Shown here piece by piece: positions 10,002 to 18,687 of a stretch of 64,000 nucleotides of DNA. The notes beneath the pieces were generated by a model. The model searched no databases. It was not told where the DNA came from and was given only the letters and a program-made list of their open reading frames with translations. This DNA is from Salipiger profundus (GTDB taxonomy: Bacteria > Pseudomonadota > Alphaproteobacteria > Rhodobacterales > Rhodobacteraceae). Both the position numbers and the translations under genes were made by a program. The stretch covers positions 3,923,501-3,987,500 of the forward strand of contig NZ_CP014796.1 in the NCBI RefSeq assembly GCF_001969385.1, in the 5' to 3' direction. Numbering within the stretch: the first letter of the stretch is position 1; every line of letters starts with the position of its first letter.

Positions 10002-10412
10002 TCAGTCGGCGGCGCCGATCCGGTCGAGCCAGCCTTCGACCCGCGCCCGGTTCACGCCTTGGTCGGACTGGCCGAAACGCAGGCGGCCATAGATCTCGAG
10101 ACCGTCGTCCTCGAGTTGCACGGTGGTGTAGTCGGGAAAGCCGAACCACATGGAGCGCGTGATGTAGGTCACCCGGCCCTCGGAGGGCGACCCGGCCAGC
10201 ACCTCGGTGCGCGGGGTCTCGAGGATGATCCGGTGCAGCGCTTCAAAGGTCGTCTCGTCACCGGGAATGCGCCGCCGCACGCCGCCGGCGAGATCCTGCG
10301 CCGCGGTCACCTTGGGATCGACATGCCACACCGCCGGATCCGAGGGGGCCAGCCTGATCCAGGCGAGGCCACCGATCACGGCGAGCAGAACGAGCCAGAA
10401 GAAAATCCGCAA
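10002..10412 (-). CDS. DUF1499 family membrane-anchored protein
   Basis: 136 residues, with one N-terminal transmembrane segment or uncleaved signal (about 3-20) and then a DUF1499 domain. Recognised from the C-terminal pattern TRSMWFGFPDYTTVQ...IYGRLRFGQSDQGVNRARVEGWL, which matches the family signature. Function is unknown; the soluble part should face the periplasm. It lies between prfA and the ureohydrolase gene on the same strand, separated from each by 75-145 bases, so co-transcription is possible but not shown. Confidence 0.8.
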   Translation of the reverse strand: MRIFFWLVLLAVIGGLAWIRLAPSDPAVWHVDPKVTAAQDLAGGVRRRIPGDETTFEALHRIILETPRTEVLAGSPSEGRVTYITRSMWFGFPDYTTVQLEDDGLEIYGRLRFGQSDQGVNRARVEGWLDRIGAAD

Positions 10413-10555
10413 CTCTCAGGTCCTTTCGGCTGGGGGCGTCGGGCGGGCCGTCTTTCGCGACTCGCCATCGGCCGGCCTCCTCCTGTTCACACGATTCTGG
10501 CCGGCGGGAAAAGGCCGGCCCGCCCGCTTTCGCGGGATTTCGCCCAAGCCGGCCG

Positions 10556-11524
10556 TCAGGCGCCGCCGCGCCGGGTCCAGCCCCAGAGGCACAGCAGCTC
10601 GGTCGCCACATGCGCCGCCGCGATGGCGGTGGCCCCGGTGGTGTCGAACGGGGGCGAGACCTCGACCACGTCGCCGCCCTTGAGGTCGATCCCGGCCAGC
10701 TCGCGCAGCATCACCGCCGCCTGGTGCGAGGTGAGCCCGCCCCAGACCGGCGTACCGGTGCCGGGCGCGAAGGCCGGGTCGAGCGCGTCGATGTCGAAGG
10801 TCAGGTAGACCGGGCTGTCGCCGACGATCTCGCGGGCCTGCGCGGCGATGGCCTCGGGGCCCTGCCGGTGCACGGCGCGCGCATCGAGAATGTTGAAGCC
10901 CAGGGTGTCTGGGTTGTCGGTGCGGATACCGATCTGCACCGAGCGGGCGGGGTCGACATAGCCGAGCTTCACCGCCTTGTACATGAAGGTGCCGTGGTCG
11001 ATGCGCTCGAAGTCGTCATCGGCCCAGGTGTCGGTGTGCGCGTCGAACTGGATGACCGACAGCGGGCCATGTTTCTCGGCGTGGGCCTTGAGGATCGGCA
11101 GGGTGATCGAATGATCCCCGCCAAGTGTCACTGCGGCCGTGTCGCTGGCGAGGATGCCGGCGATGTGCCGCTCGAGCGTCTCCGGGAACGCCGGCACGTT
11201 GGCATAGTCGAAGGCGAGATCGCCGAAGTCGGCGATGGCAAACTCCGACAGCACGTCGTAGCCCCAGCCGTAGGGCGCGTCGCACGGCTGCAGGAGCGAG
11301 GCTTCGCGGATCGCGCGCGGGCCCAGCCGGGTGCCGGTGCGGTTGGTCACCGCCTGGTCGAAGGGAACACCCGTCACCGCGATGTCGGCACCGGCAAGCT
11401 CCTTGGTGTAGCGCCGTCGCAGGAAGGAGGCGGCACCGCCGAAGACGTTTTCGAAGCTCGGCCCCTTCAGGTCGTCGCGGGTGAAGGCGTGGTCGATCTG
11501 GGTCTTGGCGTCTTCAAGAGCCAT
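10556..11524 (-). CDS. speB: agmatinase/ureohydrolase family protein (SpeB-like)
   Basis: Mn-dependent ureohydrolase of 322 residues. All metal ligands are in place: His138 (GGDHS), Asp161/His163/Asp165 (DAHTD), and Asp244/Asp246 (DIDALDPAFAPGTGTP). Agmatinase splits agmatine into putrescine and urea, but the same fold hydrolyses guanidinobutyrate, proclavaminate and other guanidino compounds, so the substrate is not proven. An M20 amidohydrolase gene lies 57 bases upstream in the same orientation; the two may act on related amide or guanidine substrates. Confidence 0.85.
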   Translation of the reverse strand: MALEDAKTQIDHAFTRDDLKGPSFENVFGGAASFLRRRYTKELAGADIAVTGVPFDQAVTNRTGTRLGPRAIREASLLQPCDAPYGWGYDVLSEFAIADFGDLAFDYANVPAFPETLERHIAGILASDTAAVTLGGDHSITLPILKAHAEKHGPLSVIQFDAHTDTWADDDFERIDHGTFMYKAVKLGYVDPARSVQIGIRTDNPDTLGFNILDARAVHRQGPEAIAAQAREIVGDSPVYLTFDIDALDPAFAPGTGTPVWGGLTSHQAAVMLRELAGIDLKGGDVVEVSPPFDTTGATAIAAAHVATELLCLWGWTRRGGA

Positions 11525-11557
11525 GCTGTGTCCTCCGGTATGCTGCCGTGTGGCCTC

Positions 11558-11585
11558 GTAGGGTGGGCAATATGGCCCGCCCTAC
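11558..11585. repeat. inverted repeat overlapping the M20 hydrolase stop codon
   Basis: GTAGGGTGGGC (11558-11568) pairs with GCCCGCCCTAC (11575-11585), with one G-U and a 6-base loop. It spans the stop codon of the M20 gene. There is no T-run, so it is more likely a dispersed palindromic repeat or an mRNA-end stabiliser than a classic terminator. Confidence 0.6.
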
Positions 11586-12745
11586 CGCTTGTCGAGGGGC
11601 TGGCGTGTCTCGACCAGCCGCGCGAAGAAGCTCGCACCGATCGGGGCGGCCTCGTCGTTGAAGTCGAATTTCGGGTGATGGCAGAACGGTCCCAACCCCT
11701 GCCCGAGGTAGAGAAACGCGCCGGGGCGGGCCTCGAGCATGTAGGAGAAATCCTCGGCCCCCATCGAGGGCACCGTCTCGTCGTCCACCACCGGCACGAT
11801 GCCGCGCGCGACCGAGACGGCAAACTCGGTCTGTCGCGCGTGGTTCACCGTCGGCGGGTAGTTGCGCTGGTAGTCCAGCTCGGCAGTCACGTCGTAGGAC
11901 ATCGCCTGCCCCGCCACGATCTCGCGGATGCGCTTCTCGGCCATGTCGCCGATCGCCGGGTTGAAGCTGCGCACCGTGCCCGCCAGATAGGCCGTCTCGG
12001 GGATCACGTTGGTGGCGGAGCCGGTCTGCACCACGGTCAGCGACACCACCAGCGCCTGCAGCGGATCTGTGTTGCGCGAGGGCACGGTCTGCAGCGCCTG
12101 CCCGATCGCAAGCGCGCAGGGCACCGGGTCGATGCAGGTGTCGGGATGCGCCGCGTGGCCACCGCGACCGGTCAGCCGCAGCTCGAAGTCGTCGACGGCG
12201 GCCATCAGCGGGCCGGTGCGGGTGGCGAACTCTCCGAGCGGGCGCGACGGATCGGTATGCAGCGCATAGACCTCCTCGATGCCGAAGCGCTCCATGATGC
12301 CCTCCTCGACCATGATGCGGCCGCCGCCGATGGTCTCTTCCGCAGGCTGGAAGATCAGCGCCACCCGCCCCGCGAAGTTGCGGGTCTCGGCAAGGTAGCG
12401 TGCGGCGCCAAGCAGCATCGCCGTGTGTCCGTCGTGGCCGCAGGCGTGCATCGCACCCGGCACCTCCGAGCGATACTCGGCCCCGGTCTCCTCTTCCATC
12501 GGCAGCGCGTCCATGTCGGCACGCAGCCCGGTGATCGGGCCCGGCCCTTGCCCCTCGATGATCGCCACCACGCCGCTCGTCGCGATGCCCTCGTGGATCT
12601 CGGTGATGCCGAACTCGCGCAGCCTTTCCACCACGAAAGCCGCGGTCACGTGGCAATCCAGGCTCAGCTCGGGACGCCGGTGCAGAGCACGCCGCCAGGC
12701 TTTCATGTCGTCGGCGAAATCGGCGATGCGGTTGACGATGGGCAT
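11582..12745 (-). CDS. M20 family amidohydrolase (hippurate hydrolase-like)
   Basis: 387-residue member of the M20D peptidase/amidohydrolase family, which removes acyl groups from N-acyl amino acids or hydrolyses hippurate-like amides with two metals. Visible signatures are LHRRPELS (21-28), the metal motif MHACGHDGH (99-107), FQPAEE, and the dimerisation lid beginning GRGGHAAHPD. Near the C-terminus, SMGAEDFSYML supplies the last ligand. The start at 12745 follows the family N-terminus. It is divergent from mazG with a 63-base shared promoter gap. Its exact substrate cannot be read from the sequence. Confidence 0.85.
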   Translation of the reverse strand: MPIVNRIADFADDMKAWRRALHRRPELSLDCHVTAAFVVERLREFGITEIHEGIATSGVVAIIEGQGPGPITGLRADMDALPMEEETGAEYRSEVPGAMHACGHDGHTAMLLGAARYLAETRNFAGRVALIFQPAEETIGGGRIMVEEGIMERFGIEEVYALHTDPSRPLGEFATRTGPLMAAVDDFELRLTGRGGHAAHPDTCIDPVPCALAIGQALQTVPSRNTDPLQALVVSLTVVQTGSATNVIPETAYLAGTVRSFNPAIGDMAEKRIREIVAGQAMSYDVTAELDYQRNYPPTVNHARQTEFAVSVARGIVPVVDDETVPSMGAEDFSYMLEARPGAFLYLGQGLGPFCHHPKFDFNDEAAPIGASFFARLVETRQPLDKR

Positions 12746-12808
12746 GGGTGGACTCCGGGGGGCACTTGTCGCAGGACTGCACCCAATACCGAAACGCGGG
12801 GGAAGTCC

Positions 12809-13621
12809 ATGAGCGACGATCTGATCCACGATCCGAACGGCGGGATGCCACGGCTGCTCGAGATCATGCGGCGGCTGCGCGATCCAGATACCGGCTGTCC
12901 GTGGGACATCGCGCAGGACTTCGGCACCATCGCGCCCTACACCATCGAGGAAGCCTACGAGGTCGCCGACGCCATCGAACGCGAGGCCTGGGGCGAGCTC
13001 AAGGGGGAACTTGGCGACCTGCTGTTCCAGTCGGTGTTCCATGCGCAGATGGCGGCGGAGCGCGGGCTCTTCACCTTCGACGAGGTGGCCGACACCATGT
13101 CCGACAAGATGGTGGCGCGGCATCCGCATGTGTTCGGGGAGGAGTCGAACGACAAGAGCCCCGAGCAGCAGACCCGCGACTGGGAGACGATCAAGGCTGC
13201 CGAACGGGCCGCCAAAGCCGAAAAGGGCGTTCTCGACGGTGTCGCCATGGGCCTGCCCGCGCTGCTGCGCGCGGTGAAGCTTCAGAAGCGCGCGGCGCGG
13301 GTGGGCTTCGACTGGCCCTCGACCGACGAGGTGATCGACAAGATCGTCGAGGAAGCGCAGGAGCTACGCGAGGCCACAGACCCCGACCACGTCGAGGAGG
13401 AGTTCGGCGACCTGCTGTTCGTCATGGCCAACCTCGCGCGGCACATGGACATCGACCCCGAGGCCGCCCTGCGCGCCGCCAACGCCAAGTTCACGCGCCG
13501 CTTCGGGGCCATCGAGGCCGCGCTCGCAGCCGAGGGTCGCCGGCCCGAGGACAGCGATCTTGCCGAGATGGACAGGCTCTGGGATGCGGCCAAGGCGCGG
13601 GAAAAGGCCGCGAAATGCTGA
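12809..13621 (+). CDS. mazG: nucleoside triphosphate pyrophosphohydrolase MazG
   Basis: House-cleaning enzyme that hydrolyses (d)NTPs to monophosphate and pyrophosphate. 270 residues with two tandem MazG domains. The first carries CPWDIAQ...TIEEAYEVADAI and GELGDLLFQ; the second carries EEAQELREA and EEEFGDLLF. The paired acidic motifs are the Mg-binding sites. The start at 12809 begins MSDDLIHDPNGGMPRLLEIM, as in orthologues. The long open frame upstream in the same phase only mirrors the opposite-strand hydrolase and agmatinase genes. Confidence 0.95.
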   Translation: MSDDLIHDPNGGMPRLLEIMRRLRDPDTGCPWDIAQDFGTIAPYTIEEAYEVADAIEREAWGELKGELGDLLFQSVFHAQMAAERGLFTFDEVADTMSDKMVARHPHVFGEESNDKSPEQQTRDWETIKAAERAAKAEKGVLDGVAMGLPALLRAVKLQKRAARVGFDWPSTDEVIDKIVEEAQELREATDPDHVEEEFGDLLFVMANLARHMDIDPEAALRAANAKFTRRFGAIEAALAAEGRRPEDSDLAEMDRLWDAAKAREKAAKC

Positions 13622-13637
13622 GTATTCCGCTCAGGCA

Positions 13638-13666
13638 TTGACCCGAGTGTTTTTATCGGATTATGT
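13638..13666 (+). promoter_or_regulatory. possible promoter of the iron-binding protein gene
   Basis: TTGACC (13638-13643) is a good -35 element; 17 bases on is TTATGT, a weak -10. The segment is locally AT-richer than its surroundings and lies 37 bases before the ATG at 13703. I could not match a known iron-regulatory box by eye. Confidence 0.3.
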
Positions 13667-13702
13667 CCACGCGATTGCAATCCGCAGGAATGGAGACCTT
13701 AC

Positions 13703-14704
13703 ATGCGCCTTGCACCCGCCACCCTCGCCCTGATCGCCGCCGCCGGCCCGGCGCTCGCACAGGAAGTGAACCTCTACTCCTATCGCCAGCCCGAACTGCT
13801 CGCGCCGCTCACCGACGCCTTCACCGAGGCCACCGGCATCGAGGTCAACGTCGCCTACCTGAGCAGCGGCATGGTCGAGCGGCTGCAGGCCGAGGGCGAC
13901 CGCTCGCCCGCCGACCTGGTCTTCACCGTGGACATTTCGCGGCTGTCGGCCATCGTCAACGCCGGCGTGACCCAGCCGGTCGAGAGCGAGGTGCTGGAAG
14001 AGAACGTGCCCGAGCAGTATCGCGACCCCGGCAACGAGTGGTTCGGCCTGACAACGCGCGCGCGCATCGTCTACGCCTCGAAGGACCGCGTCGATCCGCT
14101 CGAGGTGACCACCTACGAGGATCTCGCCGATCCGAAGTGGAAAGGCCGCATCTGCACCCGCTCGGGCACCCACCCCTACAACGTCGCGCTGGTGGCGGCA
14201 CACCTCTACCACCACAACGAGGAAGAGACGAAGGAGTGGCTGGAGGGCCTCAAGGCCAACCTCGCACGCAAGCCGCAGGGCAACGACCGCGCGCAGGTCA
14301 AGGCGATCTGGGCCGGCGAATGCGACCTTGCGCTCGGCAACACCTATTACATGGGCAAGATGCTGGAGGATCCCGAGCAGAAGGAATGGGCCGACTCCGC
14401 GAACGTGCTGTTCCCGGTCTTCGAGGGCGGCGGCACCCATGAGAACATCTCGGGCGTGGCGATGACCAAGTCGGCACCGAACCGCGAGAACGCGCTTAAG
14501 ATGATGGAATTCCTGTCCTCGCCCGAGGCGCAGGAAGTCTACGCCCACGCCAACTACGAGTACCCCATCGCGCCCGGCACCGAGGCCGACGAACTGGTGC
14601 AGAGCTGGGGCAGCTTCGAGGCCGACGACGTGAACCTCATGGATCTGGCCGACCTGCGCCCCGACGCGCTGCGCCTTATCGAAGAGGTCGATTTCGACGG
14701 CTGA
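13703..14704 (+). CDS. Fe(3+) ABC transporter periplasmic binding protein (FbpA/FutA type)
   Basis: 333-residue class of ferric-ion binding proteins that hand Fe(3+) to an FbpBC-type importer. Signal peptide residues 1-19 (ends GPALAQ), then VNLYSYRQPELLAPL, a strong FbpA/FutA signature. The Tyr-Tyr pair in GNTYYMGKM is the expected iron-coordinating phenolate pair. No permease or ATPase gene is adjacent: mazG lies upstream and the next gene is convergent acpP, so the partners must be elsewhere. A strong terminator follows. Confidence 0.9.
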   Translation: MRLAPATLALIAAAGPALAQEVNLYSYRQPELLAPLTDAFTEATGIEVNVAYLSSGMVERLQAEGDRSPADLVFTVDISRLSAIVNAGVTQPVESEVLEENVPEQYRDPGNEWFGLTTRARIVYASKDRVDPLEVTTYEDLADPKWKGRICTRSGTHPYNVALVAAHLYHHNEEETKEWLEGLKANLARKPQGNDRAQVKAIWAGECDLALGNTYYMGKMLEDPEQKEWADSANVLFPVFEGGGTHENISGVAMTKSAPNRENALKMMEFLSSPEAQEVYAHANYEYPIAPGTEADELVQSWGSFEADDVNLMDLADLRPDALRLIEEVDFDG

Positions 14705-14754
14705 GTCGTCGCGGCCCGACCGCTCCACCGGGGCGGCCATCACACCATCGCAGG

Positions 14755-14782
14755 AGCGGCTCCCGAGGGGGCCGCTCTTTTT
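14755..14782 (+). terminator. intrinsic terminator after the iron-binding protein gene
   Basis: Stem AGCGGC...GCCGCT (14755-14760 with 14771-14776), extended inward by CCC/GGG pairing, followed by CTTTTTT. This is a textbook rho-independent terminator 50 bases after the stop. Confidence 0.85.
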
Positions 14783-14872
14783 TCGTGACCGCTCCTGCTG
14801 CGGGACGGTGGGCGGGGCGACGCTCCTTCAGGGAGCGAGCGGCGTCCCCGTCACGAAACATCGGCGCCCAAA

Positions 14873-14901
14873 AGAAAAACGGCGCCCGCTGGGGACGCCG
14901 T
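14873..14901 (-). terminator. intrinsic terminator after acpP
   Basis: On the minus strand, ACGGCG (14901-14896) pairs with CGCCGT (14884-14879) with additional GC pairing inside, followed by TTTTTC. It lies 31 bases beyond the acpP stop. Confidence 0.8.
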
Positions 14902-14931
14902 CTCAAGACACGTATCGGTCCGGAGAAACCC

Positions 14932-15165
14932 TTACTGGGCTTCCTTGATGAACTTGACCGCGTCGCCGAAGGTCTGGATGGTCTCGGCTGCGTCGTCCGG
15001 GATCTCGATGCCGAACTCTTCCTCGAAGGCCATGACCAGCTCGACGGTGTCGAGGCTGTCCGCGCCCAGGTCGTCGATGAACGAGGCGCTCTCGGTCACC
15101 TTGTCTTCTTCGACGCCGAGGTGTTCGACAACGATCTTGCGCACGCGATCAGGGATATCGCTCAT
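14932..15165 (-). CDS. acpP: acyl carrier protein AcpP
   Basis: 77-residue acidic four-helix carrier of growing fatty acyl chains. The phosphopantetheine attachment serine is Ser37 in [11 protein letters not shown]. Length and sequence match the housekeeping ACP. It is last in a fabD-fabG-acpP run on the minus strand but has its own promoter-like sequence at 15323-15350 and its own terminator. fabF, often the next gene, is not here; the downstream neighbour is a convergent iron-binding protein gene. Confidence 0.97.
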   Translation of the reverse strand: MSDIPDRVRKIVVEHLGVEEDKVTESASFIDDLGADSLDTVELVMAFEEEFGIEIPDDAAETIQTFGDAVKFIKEAQ

Positions 15166-15322
15166 TAATCCGTCCTCACATTTCTCTGGGCCCCGCGGCC
15201 CCGTTCTGCCCTCGCCCCACCGGGGTGGCGGCTGATTTTGCCCGTTCCGGGCAGCTCATCCCGGTGATCCGGGAACGGCCTTGCAGCGCGTATACCGCGC
15301 CCCCCGGCCAATTTCTTGCGGG

Positions 15323-15350
15323 CCTATATCACAAGGCCACGTCTTGGCAA
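15323..15350 (-). promoter_or_regulatory. probable sigma70 promoter of acpP
   Basis: Reading the minus strand: TTGCCA (15350-15345), 16-base spacer, then TATAGG (15328-15323) preceded by TGA, giving an extended -10 (TGnTATA). It would start transcription about 150 bases before the acpP ATG, leaving a long leader with GC-rich complementary stretches. Confidence 0.55.
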
Positions 15351-15380
15351 ATGCTTTCGACACCCTTGCCGGGACGTCGG

Positions 15381-16118
15381 TCAGAGCATCGCCATGCCGC
15401 CGTTCACGTGCAGCGTGCTGCCGGTCACATAGGCAGCCTCGGCGCTCGCGAGATAGAGCACAGCGGCGGCGATCTCCTCGGGGGTGCCCATGCGTCCGGT
15501 GGGGATCTGGTTCAGAATCGCCCCCTTCTGCTCGTCGTTGAGCTTGTCGGTCATCGCGGTCTCGATGAAGCCCGGCGCAACGGCGTTCACGGTGATGCCA
15601 CGGCTCGCGACCTCGTAGGCCAGCGACTTCGACATGCCGACCATGCCCGCCTTGGCGGCGGCATAGTTGCCCTGCCCGGGGTTGCCGGTGGCGCCCACCA
15701 CCGACGAGATGTTCACGATGCGGCCCCAGCGCGATTTCATCATGCCGCGCATCACGCCCTTGCAGAGCTTGAACGTCGCCGTGAGGTTCACGTCGAGCAC
15801 CGACTGCCATTCCTCGTCCGACATCCGCATGAAAAGGTTGTCGCGGGTGATGCCGGCGTTGTTCACGAGGATGTCGACCGCGCCCATCGCCTCGGCGGCC
15901 TGCTTCGGCAGCGCCGCCACGGCCTCCGGGTCGCTCAGGTTGCACGGCAGCACGAAGGCCCGCTCGCCGAGCTCGTCGGCCAGCGCCTGCAGCGGTGCCT
16001 CGCGGGTGCCCGACAGGCCGACAGTGGCGCCCGCCTGGTGCAGCGCTTTCGCGATGGCTCCGCCGATGCCGCCGGAGGCCCCGGTGATCAGCGCGCATTT
16101 CCCTGTGAGATCGAACAT
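15381..16118 (-). CDS. fabG: 3-oxoacyl-ACP reductase FabG
   Basis: NADPH-dependent reduction of beta-ketoacyl-ACP in fatty acid elongation. 245-residue classical SDR: TGASGGIG cofactor motif (12-19), NNAG (86-89), catalytic Ser138/139, Tyr152 and Lys156 in the SS...NYAAAK pattern, and the C-terminal VTGSTLHVNGGMAM typical of true FabG. The start at 16118 is chosen over an upstream in-frame codon because MFDLTGK is the conserved N-terminus. It lies 101 bases downstream of fabD. Confidence 0.95.
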   Translation of the reverse strand: MFDLTGKCALITGASGGIGGAIAKALHQAGATVGLSGTREAPLQALADELGERAFVLPCNLSDPEAVAALPKQAAEAMGAVDILVNNAGITRDNLFMRMSDEEWQSVLDVNLTATFKLCKGVMRGMMKSRWGRIVNISSVVGATGNPGQGNYAAAKAGMVGMSKSLAYEVASRGITVNAVAPGFIETAMTDKLNDEQKGAILNQIPTGRMGTPEEIAAAVLYLASAEAAYVTGSTLHVNGGMAML

Positions 16119-16219
16119 GGCTCGCCTTGCCTCTCTGGTCCGTTTCGATGTGTTGCGCCCGCGTATCGCATCCGGCCCGGCGCGAGGCAAGGATATTGCC
16201 CGCGCCGCGCCGGCAGCCC

Positions 16220-17161
16220 TCAGTCGGCCGCGGCAAGCGCCTTCGCGATGTCTTCCGGCGTGCCGATGTTCTGCACCGTGGCCGGGCGGTGGATGCGGCG
16301 CACCATGCCCGACAGCGCCTTGCCCGCGCCAATTTCCCAGAACTCGGTGACGCCCTCGGCGACCATGAACTCGACCGACTCGCGCCAGCGCACCGCGCCG
16401 GTGACCTGCTCGATCAGCAGGGTGCGGATCTCGGCGGGGTCGGTGACCGCCCCGGCGCGCACGTTGGCAACCAGCGGCACCGACGGCGCCTTGATCTCGA
16501 CACCGGCGAGCGCCTCGGCCATGACCTCGGCGGCGGGTGCCATCAGCTCGCAGTGGAACGGCGCGCTCACCGGCAGCATCACCGCCCGCTTGGCACCCTT
16601 GCCCTTGGCGATCTCGACGGCACGCTCGACCGCGGCCTTGCTGCCCGAGATGACCACCTGCCCGGGGTCGTTGTCGTTGGCGGCCGCGCAGACCTCGCCC
16701 GGCACCGTGGCCTCGAAGGCCACCTCCTGCGCCGCCTCGAGGTCGAGCCCCAGCAGCGCCGCCATCGCGCCCTCGCCGACCGGCACCGCCTCCTGCATCG
16801 CGCGTCCGCGGGTCCGCAGCAGCCGCGCCGCATCGGCGACGCTCAGCGCGCCGGCGGCGGTCAGCGCCGAGTATTCCCCCAGCGAATGACCGGCCACGAA
16901 GGCGGCCGATCCGACCTCGATGCCCTCCGCCTCGAGCGCGCGCAGCGCCGCAATCGAGGTCGCCATGAGCGCCGGCTGGGCGTTCGCGGTCAGCGTGAGC
17001 GTCTCCGCCTCACCCTCCCAGATCAACGAGGACAGGCTCTCGCCGAGCGCCGCGTCGACCTCGTCGAACACCGCCTTCGCCGCCGGGTAGGCCTCGGCCA
17101 GCGCCCGGCCCATGCCGATCGCCTGGGCGCCCTGGCCCGGGAAAATGAATGCTCGCGACAT
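16220..17161 (-). CDS. fabD: malonyl-CoA:ACP transacylase FabD
   Basis: Loads malonyl groups onto ACP to supply fatty acid synthesis. 313 residues; FIFPGQGAQ near the N-terminus (6-13), nucleophile Ser93 in GHSLGE (91-96), and the catalytic histidine in VSAPFHCELM. The start at 17161 begins MSRAFIFPGQG; upstream codons in frame do not resemble the family. First gene of the fabD-fabG-acpP run and divergent from the cytochrome b561-YceI gene. Confidence 0.96.
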   Translation of the reverse strand: MSRAFIFPGQGAQAIGMGRALAEAYPAAKAVFDEVDAALGESLSSLIWEGEAETLTLTANAQPALMATSIAALRALEAEGIEVGSAAFVAGHSLGEYSALTAAGALSVADAARLLRTRGRAMQEAVPVGEGAMAALLGLDLEAAQEVAFEATVPGEVCAAANDNDPGQVVISGSKAAVERAVEIAKGKGAKRAVMLPVSAPFHCELMAPAAEVMAEALAGVEIKAPSVPLVANVRAGAVTDPAEIRTLLIEQVTGAVRWRESVEFMVAEGVTEFWEIGAGKALSGMVRRIHRPATVQNIGTPEDIAKALAAAD

Positions 17162-17345
17162 GGCTTGCCTCCGCTCTCTGTTCTGGAATTGACGTGTTGG
17201 GCGCCTCCAATACCTTTCCCGGTCGCCTTTCGCAACGCCCCCGCACGACCCCTGTGCGCCGCTTCGCAATTGCGCTCAGCCGCGGCGCGGCTACTTACGA
17301 GCGAACCCAAGAAGCGCCCCTCTGGTCCGACAGGAGCCCCGCCCC

Positions 17346-18542
17346 ATGCCCCTCGCGAACACCCCCACCGCCTACGGCCGCGTCGCGCGCAGCTTTCACT
17401 GGCTGATCGCGCTCGGCATCCTGCTGATGATCCCGCTCGGCTGGATCGCCCATCTCGCGCCGATGCAGGACTCCGACCAGATCGCCCTGAAGAGCGCGCT
17501 GTTCTCGGCCCACAAGACCCTCGGCGTGGTGCTCTTCTTCCTCGCGCTCGGCCGCATCGGCTGGGCCGTCACCCAGCCGAAACCGGCCCCCCTGCACCCC
17601 GAGCGCCGCGCCGAGACGCTGCTTGCCGAGGCGGTGCACTGGGCGCTCTACGCGGCGCTGGTGGTGGTGCCGCTCTCGGGATGGATCGAACACGCGGCGA
17701 CCGACGGTTTCGCACCGATCCTCTGGCCCTTCGGACAGGACCTGCCGCTGGTGCCGAACGATCCCGGCCTCGCGGAAACCGCCGCGACCGTTCACTTCCT
17801 CGCCCAGTGGGTGCTGGTGGGGGCGCTGGTCCTGCACGTGGCGGGGGCCCTGAAACACGCCGCCGTCGATCGCGACGCCACCCTCTCCCGCATGGCCCGG
17901 GGCACGCCTGCGGGACAGCCCCAACACGCGCACGGTCTCGCAGGACCGGCCGCCCTTGCCCTCGGCGCCTGGCTGGCGGTGCTCGGCGGCGCGGCGGCGG
18001 CCGGCTACTTCACGGAGCCCGAAAACGGCGAGAGCCCCACCCTCGCCGAAGCCCCGAGCGACTGGACCGTCGAAGAGGGCACCCTCGCCATCCACGTCCG
18101 GCAGATGGGCAAGGAGATCACCGGCAGCTTCTCCGAGTGGACCGCCGCCATCACCTTCGAAGAGCCCGACGCGCCCGGCAAGGCCGGCGAGGTCGAGGTG
18201 ACCATCTCGATCCCCTCGCTGACCCTCGGATCGGTCACCAGCCAGGCGCTCGGGCCCGACTTCTTCGCCGCCGAGAGCCACCCGACCGCGACCTTCACCG
18301 CCGATCTCGTAAAGCTCGAGGACGGCTACGAGGCCCAGGGCACGCTCGCTCTCAAGGGCGCCGAGGCTCCGGTCACCCTGCCCTTCAGCCTCGAACTCGA
18401 CGGCGACACCGCGCGGATGGAGGGGCGCACCACGCTCGACCGCCGCAACTATGCCATCGGCGAGGGCATGAGCGATCCAGACCAGCTCGGCTACGAGGTG
18501 CAGGCGATCATTGATCTCACCGCGACGCGCGCCGCCGACTGA
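17346..18542 (+). CDS. cytochrome b561 - YceI fusion protein
   Basis: 398-residue two-domain protein. Residues about 1-185 are a bacterial cytochrome b561: four hydrophobic helices with candidate haem-ligand histidines in [25 protein letters not shown] and [11 protein letters not shown] further hydrophobic helix (about 200-220) leads into a YceI domain (about 235-398), a lipocalin-like fold that binds polyisoprenoid lipids such as quinones. YceI and b561 are often separate neighbouring genes; here they are one chain, placing a presumed periplasmic isoprenoid-binding module next to a membrane haem electron carrier. Its redox partner is unknown. Confidence 0.85.
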   Translation: MPLANTPTAYGRVARSFHWLIALGILLMIPLGWIAHLAPMQDSDQIALKSALFSAHKTLGVVLFFLALGRIGWAVTQPKPAPLHPERRAETLLAEAVHWALYAALVVVPLSGWIEHAATDGFAPILWPFGQDLPLVPNDPGLAETAATVHFLAQWVLVGALVLHVAGALKHAAVDRDATLSRMARGTPAGQPQHAHGLAGPAALALGAWLAVLGGAAAAGYFTEPENGESPTLAEAPSDWTVEEGTLAIHVRQMGKEITGSFSEWTAAITFEEPDAPGKAGEVEVTISIPSLTLGSVTSQALGPDFFAAESHPTATFTADLVKLEDGYEAQGTLALKGAEAPVTLPFSLELDGDTARMEGRTTLDRRNYAIGEGMSDPDQLGYEVQAIIDLTATRAAD

Positions 18543-18577
18543 CCCGCCACCGCCGGGGGCCAGAGACGCCCCCATGG

Positions 18578-18644
18578 TCTTCTCCGGTTCGAAAAATACC
18601 CTCGGGGGAGACCGCGCGCAGGCGCGGGCGGGGGCAGAGCCCCC
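18578..18644 (-). repeat. interspersed GC-hairpin repeat, copy B (reverse orientation)
   Basis: In minus orientation: GGGGGCTCTGCCCCC hairpin (18644-18630), a GC palindrome, CTCCCCCGAGGGTATTTTTCG, and a GGAGAAGA tail. It lies between the b561-YceI gene and pyrC, both on the plus strand, so this copy is opposite to the flanking genes. Confidence 0.85.
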
Positions 18645-18687
18645 TTGCCTCTTCCCGACCCACACGCGCCGTGCTATCGCCGACCGC

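Noticed and set aside
10413..10555. GGCCGGC repeats between the agmatinase and DUF1499 genes as a terminator
   Set aside because: They can pair, but there is no T-run on either strand and several alternative pairings exist; probably GC-rich intergenic sequence only.
10610..12808. Very long open plus-strand frame preceding mazG
   Set aside because: It mirrors the agmatinase and M20 hydrolase genes on the other strand, shows no protein family, and is the antisense artefact expected in GC-rich coding DNA.
18578..18600. GGTTCGAAA segments that recall a tRNA T-loop
   Set aside because: They belong to the reverse copies of the interspersed repeat (also near 47764); no cloverleaf or CCA end surrounds them.
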